64,000 bases of DNA from Drosophila pseudoobscura (lineage: Eukaryota; Arthropoda; Insecta; Diptera; Drosophilidae), in NCBI RefSeq assembly GCF_009870125.1, contig NC_046683.1, forward strand, positions 14,703,001-14,767,000. Direction: 5' to 3'. Shown here piece by piece: positions 58,801 through 64,000 of this stretch. The translations under genes and the position numbers were made by a program. Each line of letters begins with the position of its first letter. The first letter of the stretch is position 1. Under the pieces are notes generated by a model that ran no database searches, was not told the origin of the DNA, and saw only the letters and a list, made by a program, of their open reading frames with translations.

Positions 58801-61800
58801 TTGGTTTCTTTTAGATAGCCACTAGTACTACGAATAATGTCTAAATACTAAAATTAATTACAGAATTTTGATACAAATTCTTAAGGCCCGTTTTAATTCG
58901 TTTATCATCTTTTATATATTTTGTTGGTCTAAAAGTCTAAAGGGAATCTAAATACTAGTCTTTATTGAGTTTTATTTATTATTTTCTTTACAATTAGTAG
59001 CCATCAAAGAGCTGATGTGAGAAAGCATTAGGTTTTCTACATTCTACTAAGGACGAGTCTACTCTAGATAAAAAAAAAAGATAAATAAACATTAACGGAA
59101 GCGGAAACACGCCAAAAAAGGAAACGATTATTAATCGCTTCGATGGCGCCGCTTGAGGTGAGTTGTGGTGAGTAAGTGTGTTGAATTGAGTTGTGTTGAG
59201 TGGAGTTAAGTTGAGTAGTGCTTGCTACGGAGGTACAGTACAGTCTGAATTATACATTTGAGTTCTTGAGGGTGCTTTTTGGGGGGGAGGGCTGGGTTGG
59301 GTTGTACGAACAGGCGGATTAATCGTGGACGATCTTAACATAACACTAGGGTTTTAGGTTTAGTTTCGGTTAGCATTCTTGTTTCATTTGTGGTTCACAT
59401 TTGTTTTTGTACATAGACTTACTCGGCTGGTGTCTGAGGTGGTTTTCTATACGTGAGGCATTGAGGTGGCAACAAACATGGAGGTGGTGATATTTTTTAT
59501 ACATATATAGATTTGGTTTTGTTTGTTTGTTTTGTGTTTCAAAAAATTGACAAATTCACGGTGTTTTTGTGGGTTTCGGTTTGAAAATTGCATACAAAAT
59601 TGAATTAAATTTAAATTTTTGTTTTTTTTTTTTTTTTTTTGTTTGAAAAGAAAGAGAAAAACATTTGGTTGTTTAAAAAAAATTCAATTGCAAAATGGTT
59701 TGGTTTGTTTGTTGTTTTTTTTTTTTTTGGAAACGAAATGAAAGAAGAAGATAAGATGGAGAATATATATAGAGAGAGATATTTTTTTTTGTATAAAATA
59801 AAAACAAAATAATTATGTTCGTGGTAAGTACGTATTTGTTGTTTCTTTTGTTGTTGTTTTCTGTTTTGTTGTTGTTCTAAAGAAAACTAAAAAATGTGAA
59901 TAAAATCGAAACGAAACGAAACGAAATTCCAAGCAACGATTCTTTATACAGTATGAACTGGAGCTGGTTCTGGAACTGGTACTGGAACTGGAACTGGTTC
60001 TGGTTCTCTGATGCATGGTTTGTTGGTTGAGAGAGAGAGATATAATGTCGAAAGAGAGCACAAATATACACAAAAAAATTATTTGTCTCTTTGGTTTTTT
60101 TGGTTTTTCAATTTTGTTGTTTTTTTTTTGGTAATTGGCAAACGAGCAATGGTTTTTGGGCATTTCAAAAAGAGATTTGCGGAAATTTTGTGGAGCATTC
60201 TGTTTTTGGAAAAAGATTTGTACAGATTTGCAGGATATTGTGATATCAGATTCGAAACAAATACGAATTACATTTGATTTAGAATTTGGGTTTCAGATTT
60301 CAGATTTTTGATTTTTGATTTGGTTTCTTTCTTTCTTCTTTTCATTGGTTTTCTCACACAATTTACTTACTTCCTGTAACAAGAAAGAGAATCAAAAAGA
60401 GATGGAAGAGAGAAAGAGAGAGAGAGAAACATAGTTCAATGAGATCAATGAGATATTTCCAAGTCTGAAAGGCAAGAACATTTTTTGCTAAGCCAGGCCA
60501 GCGATAGGCGGAAAGAGAGTTAACTTTTTGCCAAAAGTTTGTTTTAGAATTTTAGATTTAGAAATTTATATAGATATATATATATATATATTGTTTGGAA
60601 ATTTATTTTCTTGCTGCTGGGAATCGGTTTGGGGGATAGACAGACATGTTGCAGCTGCAGACAGATAGACAAAAGACAGGTTACGAATACAAAATACACA
60701 ATAATAAGTATATGGTATATAGAAAGCTATAGGCTCCAATGGTGTGGGGTGTGGGTTGTGGGTTGTGGAGTGTGGGGTGTGGGTTGTGGGGGGATACACA
60801 TAGCTTTTATGTACATACATATGTACACAGATTGAGATTTGCGATTTGATTTGCCAATTGGTTTGCCGAGGACGGGGGGTAGATGGGGGACAGAACTACA
60901 CATGAGCTCGTTGGCTAGAGTGAGAGGGTGATAGGGGGTGAAGGGGTGAGTGAATGGGTTCGATGGTGCTTCTCCAGGGTTCCATTAGTAGGTTTTTTTT
61001 GTACAATTATCGGAAGTTTAGGTCGTGATATTTGATTTTTGATTTCGAAATTTTCTTTGATAGACGCACACAACAACACATTGAAAACAAAAACCAAAGG
61101 AAATAACATAAATGTACAACAGAAAAGGAAAACAAAATCATAATCATAATGGTAAAATTAATAAAACAAATACAATTATTTACAGACAAGTACACAAAAC
61201 AATTTTGTTGGGTTGGTTTCTGGTTTTGGGGATGGATTTTCGGTTTTAGGTTTTCGGTTTTAGGTTTAGGCTTTCGGGTGATACACAAAAATGGACAGGA
61301 AGGACAGATTTTCTACGGATTCATCAAAAAGTTTTGTTTGTTTGTTCTATTCTTTGATTTGTCAGCATTTGGCGTACATTGACAACAGAAAAATATACAA
61401 AAATACAACACATATAGAAAATTTTGGAGTAAAAAAAACAAAAGTTACATAACAAAAGACGGAAGGTTTTTTATAGATCAAACAACAAAAAAAAAGGAGC
61501 GACAAAAATATTTATATTTATGTGACACAAAAAGGGAGTGGGGGGAGGGGGTGGTAAAATAATACAGATAGTACGAGTATATTATAAATGAACACCAATC
61601 GAGTTCTTGAGGCTGCTGCACCAAAACCAACAAAAAATTTCGACACAAATTGGCAACAAAAATGTACTTACGTCTCCTCTCTGGTCTCCTCGACAACCTC
61701 CTCCTCCTCGGAGCTGCTTTGGAGTTCGTAATTAAACGGAGTCGTTTAATTATAACAGTATTATATGTGTTTTTTTGTTGGTGTTTTTTTTATTTTTGAT

Positions 61801-62511
61801 TATTATTTTGTTTGACGAGTGGGAGTGCAAAAGTGCGAACGGACACACACACACGGATGCAGGTGCAGAGGTGATTGTCGATTGTTGTTGAATTGTTGTT
61901 GATTTGTGGTGTTGTTGTTGATTGGTTGTTGTTCGATTTCGAAAGAAACGAAACGACAGCATTAGCGGTTGATCGAACAGAATAATGATAGGTATGGTGG
62001 TTGTTGTTGGTTCACGGTTAGGTTTCGTGGTTCGTGGATCGGGGTTCGGTTTTGGGTTGTGGTTTTCCATGGGGGAATGCGTGGAAGTAGACAAAAAGGA
62101 GTACAGATCAAAATAGGTGCCACAAATACATGGTACATGGTACATGGTACATGGGTATATCAAAAGTGTTGTATAGTGGCGTGTACGGGTCCCGCACACA
62201 AGACGTGTTCAAAAACTTCTCTTACAAAAAATTCACAAAAAATTCATTCGACAAAATAATGTTTGAAAATAACTTTGAATTAGTAGTGGGAAACTTGAAT
62301 ACTTCTCTTCAATTTGTAACTTTAACTTGAACTAACTATATTTCTTATCATTTAGCACTAGTATCACTATCGCCATACGCCTTTTTCCGATCTCTTAACA
62401 CTTTGAATACTCGTTACTCTCTCGTTGTCGGACGCGTCGTATACTTAATATTTTCAAGTCGTCGAGCGCCACCGGCTCTGCTACTTACGTGTACTCTTCA
62501 TCGTCGGACAT
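55754..62511 (-). CDS. up: Troponin T (upheld)
   Basis: Tropomyosin-binding subunit of troponin; it anchors troponin to the muscle thin filament for calcium control. Coding exons in transcript order: 62511-62489, 61716-61672, 59446-59423, 58702-58330, 57561-57343, 57269-57177, 57098-57018, one of 56911-56833 or 56396-56318, and 56010-55754. This form is 397 aa, the length known for the D. melanogaster protein. It starts MSDDEEY, has an acidic N-terminus, a long Lys/Glu/Arg coiled coil (about 60-230), the troponin core (about 230-312) and KLPKWFGERPGKKAGE before an arthropod-specific poly-Glu tail. Layout matches the 11-exon fly gene with optional exons 3-5 and exclusive exons 10A/10B. Exon 1 is noncoding and outside or beyond what I can place. 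Converges with Tpst. Confidence 0.95.
55757..55845 (-). repeat. up: Poly-glutamate coding repeat in up
   Basis: A GAG/GAA trinucleotide run encodes about 30 consecutive Glu at the troponin T C-terminus. Mixed codons rather than a pure GAG array suggest selection on the protein. It creates false Ser-, Pro- or Leu-rich frames on the plus strand. Confidence 0.9.
56318..56396 (-). CDS. up: up mutually exclusive exon, second copy (10B by position)
   Basis: 79 nt between CGACAG and GTATGT. It encodes GGWDAITKDSNEKIWNEKKE-type sequence ending TGRQK, with one base left over to make Ser313. It has the same length and phase as the copy at 56833-56911. The conserved pattern W-x-E-(K/R)-x-E-x-(Y/F)-T-x-R-x-K is shared. 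Confidence 0.9.
56833..56911 (-). CDS. up: up mutually exclusive exon, first copy (10A by position)
   Basis: 79 nt between ATATAG and GTAAGC. It encodes GYNTVYAETLEKTWQERQER, then FTQRTK, in the same phase as 56318-56396. Inclusion of both would shift the frame (158 nt), which enforces exclusive use. In D. melanogaster such a pair gives muscle-type-specific troponin T forms. Confidence 0.85.
59423..59446 (-). CDS. up: up optional exon 5 (24 nt)
   Basis: A AAA CCA CCT CAG ACA CCA GCC GA between TATAG and GTAAGT. It adds KPPQTPAE and keeps frame whether included or skipped. Confidence 0.88.
60371..60373 (-). CDS. up: up 3-nt microexon (probable exon 4)
   Basis: A long pyrimidine tract, TTGTTACAG, then GAA, then GTAAGTAAAT. 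Inclusion inserts one Lys codon (ACG AAA instead of ACA) without changing frame. It is the only candidate between exons 3 and 5, and the fly gene is known to have three optional exons here (3, 4, 5) out of eleven. Confidence 0.65.
61672..61716 (-). CDS. up: up optional exon 3 (45 nt)
   Basis: Encodes SSEEEEVVEETREE plus split Thr codons. The acceptor is a tandem AAGCAG: use of AAG gives Tyr-Thr-Ser-Ser, use of CAG drops one Ser. Length is a multiple of three, so skipping is frame-neutral. Confidence 0.88.
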
Positions 62512-62536
62512 GGTTACGGTTTAGGGTTGAAAAAAC
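62489..62536 (-). CDS. up: up exon 2 with start codon
   Basis: A TTGTTGCAG acceptor at 62537 onward opens a 25-nt leader, then ATG at 62511 and MSDDEEY plus two bases of Thr, ending at a GTAAGT donor. The leader and start context (AACC ATG) fit a fly initiation site. Confidence 0.88.
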
Positions 62537-62545
62537 CTGCAACAA

Positions 62546-64000
62546 TAATTTGGAGAAGGAAAGTTTCGGTTAGAATCTGCTGGTGGTTCAGTAATTTCAA
62601 ACAAAAGTAGCAGCAACAACAACAAACAACGTTCTTTCCTCTTTCTATGTCTATGATTGCCTTTATAGGACTCTATAAATAGATGCATATCTCTTTCTAT
62701 GTGTGTGTGCTGTCATAAGATATACACATATATATGTATATATGTATATGTATATGTATAGGGAGAGAGACCTGTCTTTATATAGCCAGCCGGCAACAAT
62801 GTCGTGTTCTCACATCATAATCCTCGACAACAACAAATTCCTGCGGCTCTGTTGCCTCTAAAATTATTTAATTTTCTGGGTCTATCTTTATATCTTTATA
62901 TTAACACATTTGCATGTGTGTGAGTGTGCGAGTGTGCGAGGGAGAGCGCCATAGTCTGATCTATATACACACATATGTATATCGGGGCTTTTCTTCAATT
63001 TTTGTTTCAATGCGTTTCCCGTTAAAAATAGACTGCGGGGCACGTATTGAATTTCCCTTTTGGCGGCGACGGCATTCAAAAGCTTCGCAAAAGCTTCCAC
63101 AAAAGCTTATTCTGATTTTTTGTTGAGATTCGAAAATTTTGTTAAATTTTTTTTTTACCTTGGCACTAAATCAGAAATTCTAGAAAAGCTTCTCGCATAT
63201 ATGTATATGTATTTGTGTGTGCCAAAGAAAAGAAAAATACATTTCAAATGCCATTCATAGATCGCTCTCTAAATATCTATACTAAATATATTCCATATAT
63301 TATATATGGTTCTAAATATATGGGGCGTGTGTGTGGCACATTTCATATGCAAAAATGTCTAAAATTTCATAAGATTCGTGCGATTGTCTTCCTTTTTGCA
63401 TTTTGCATTGGAATGCAGTTTGAAAGACCTATTTTTAGTGTTACACGAAACTGGGTCAGTTCTGGAGAATATTGGGGGTACACACGGATGGCAATGTTGC
63501 CGGAAAACCTTTTTTTACAGAAGACTACAAGAAGTTCTTGAAAACCTCTCTCCGTTGTAACCCACAAAATGGTTCTATCTGACAGATCTGAAAGGATCTG
63601 TCTCAGAAAATGATCCATACCTTAACGAATGATGCCTTTTGATTGAAGTTTTTACCTGGCTATATTTTTGCAAGTGGGACTTATGTTCTTGTGTCGGTCT
63701 TTCCTACAGATTGCCAGTACCCCAATGACACTATCGTTGTCAGTGATTTCCCAAAAGCTCTACAGGTTTCCATTTATAGGAATCTATCTTCCAGAATCTC
63801 CAGATCTGTATCTGTTGGCTGTCGTGTGTGGGTTGATCTACATCTACATCTGCATCTCTCTTTCCCCATCTCTTTCTCTATCTCTGTGTCTGTGTCTGTG
63901 TCTAATCTCTGTCTCAATGGCGCCTGCGCCGATTGTGGCCACAGCTGCCAGAGACGAAGAGTATCTTTGTGTGTGTGTGTGTGGATCTGTGTGTGTGTCT
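62546..64000 (-). other. up: up first intron (5' part of gene)
   Basis: No exon-like signal is seen. It contains TATG repeats (62720-62760), TG runs (63970-63990) and CT/TGTCTG repeats (63845-63905). The noncoding exon 1 and promoter probably lie beyond the right edge. Confidence 0.55.

Overview
This is a eukaryotic window from a Drosophila X chromosome (Muller element A), most likely an obscura-group species such as the pseudoobscura/subobscura relatives. Two neighbouring genes are recognisable exon by exon: Tpst (tyrosylprotein sulfotransferase, plus strand) and up (upheld, troponin T, minus strand). Introns have short fly-type splice sites. An ISY/SGM/DINE-1-type Helitron-like repeat typical of the obscura group lies in the left satellite. 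The species call is inference.

Layout. 1-10260 is an AT-rich satellite of 38/39-bp units, broken once (about 3861-4704) by the Helitron-like element and carrying multi-kilobase internal duplications. 10.5-20.3 kb holds three small spliced genes: a 136-aa basic protein of unknown function, and two secreted cuticle-like proteins (one on each strand) that share a C-terminal module. 21.1-27 kb holds two single-exon genes with a SPEF1-type calponin-homology domain. They face away from each other in expression direction (left one on minus, right one on plus), keep a shared block of upstream sequence, and flank a decayed Ty3/Gypsy gag fragment. 28.5-51 kb is Tpst: a Motif 1 type promoter near 28.97 kb, a roughly 9.5-kb 5'UTR intron, a leader exon with an 86-codon uORF, and seven coding exons. 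An alternative last exon near 47.1 kb would give a short isoform whose tail looks like a tyrosine-sulfation site. 51-55.6 kb is 3'UTR and intergenic sequence with degenerate repeats and a possible non-LTR reverse-transcriptase scrap. 55.7-62.5 kb is up, with its optional N-terminal exons (including a 3-nt microexon), the two mutually exclusive 79-nt exons, and the poly-glutamate tail. 62.5-64 kb is its first intron.

The genes are not an operon. Tpst and up converge. The cuticle-like pair and the CH-domain pair look like local duplicates. No CRISPR, tRNA or rRNA was seen. All exon boundaries were derived by hand from splice signals, reading-frame phase and family knowledge; no alignment or transcript data were used.
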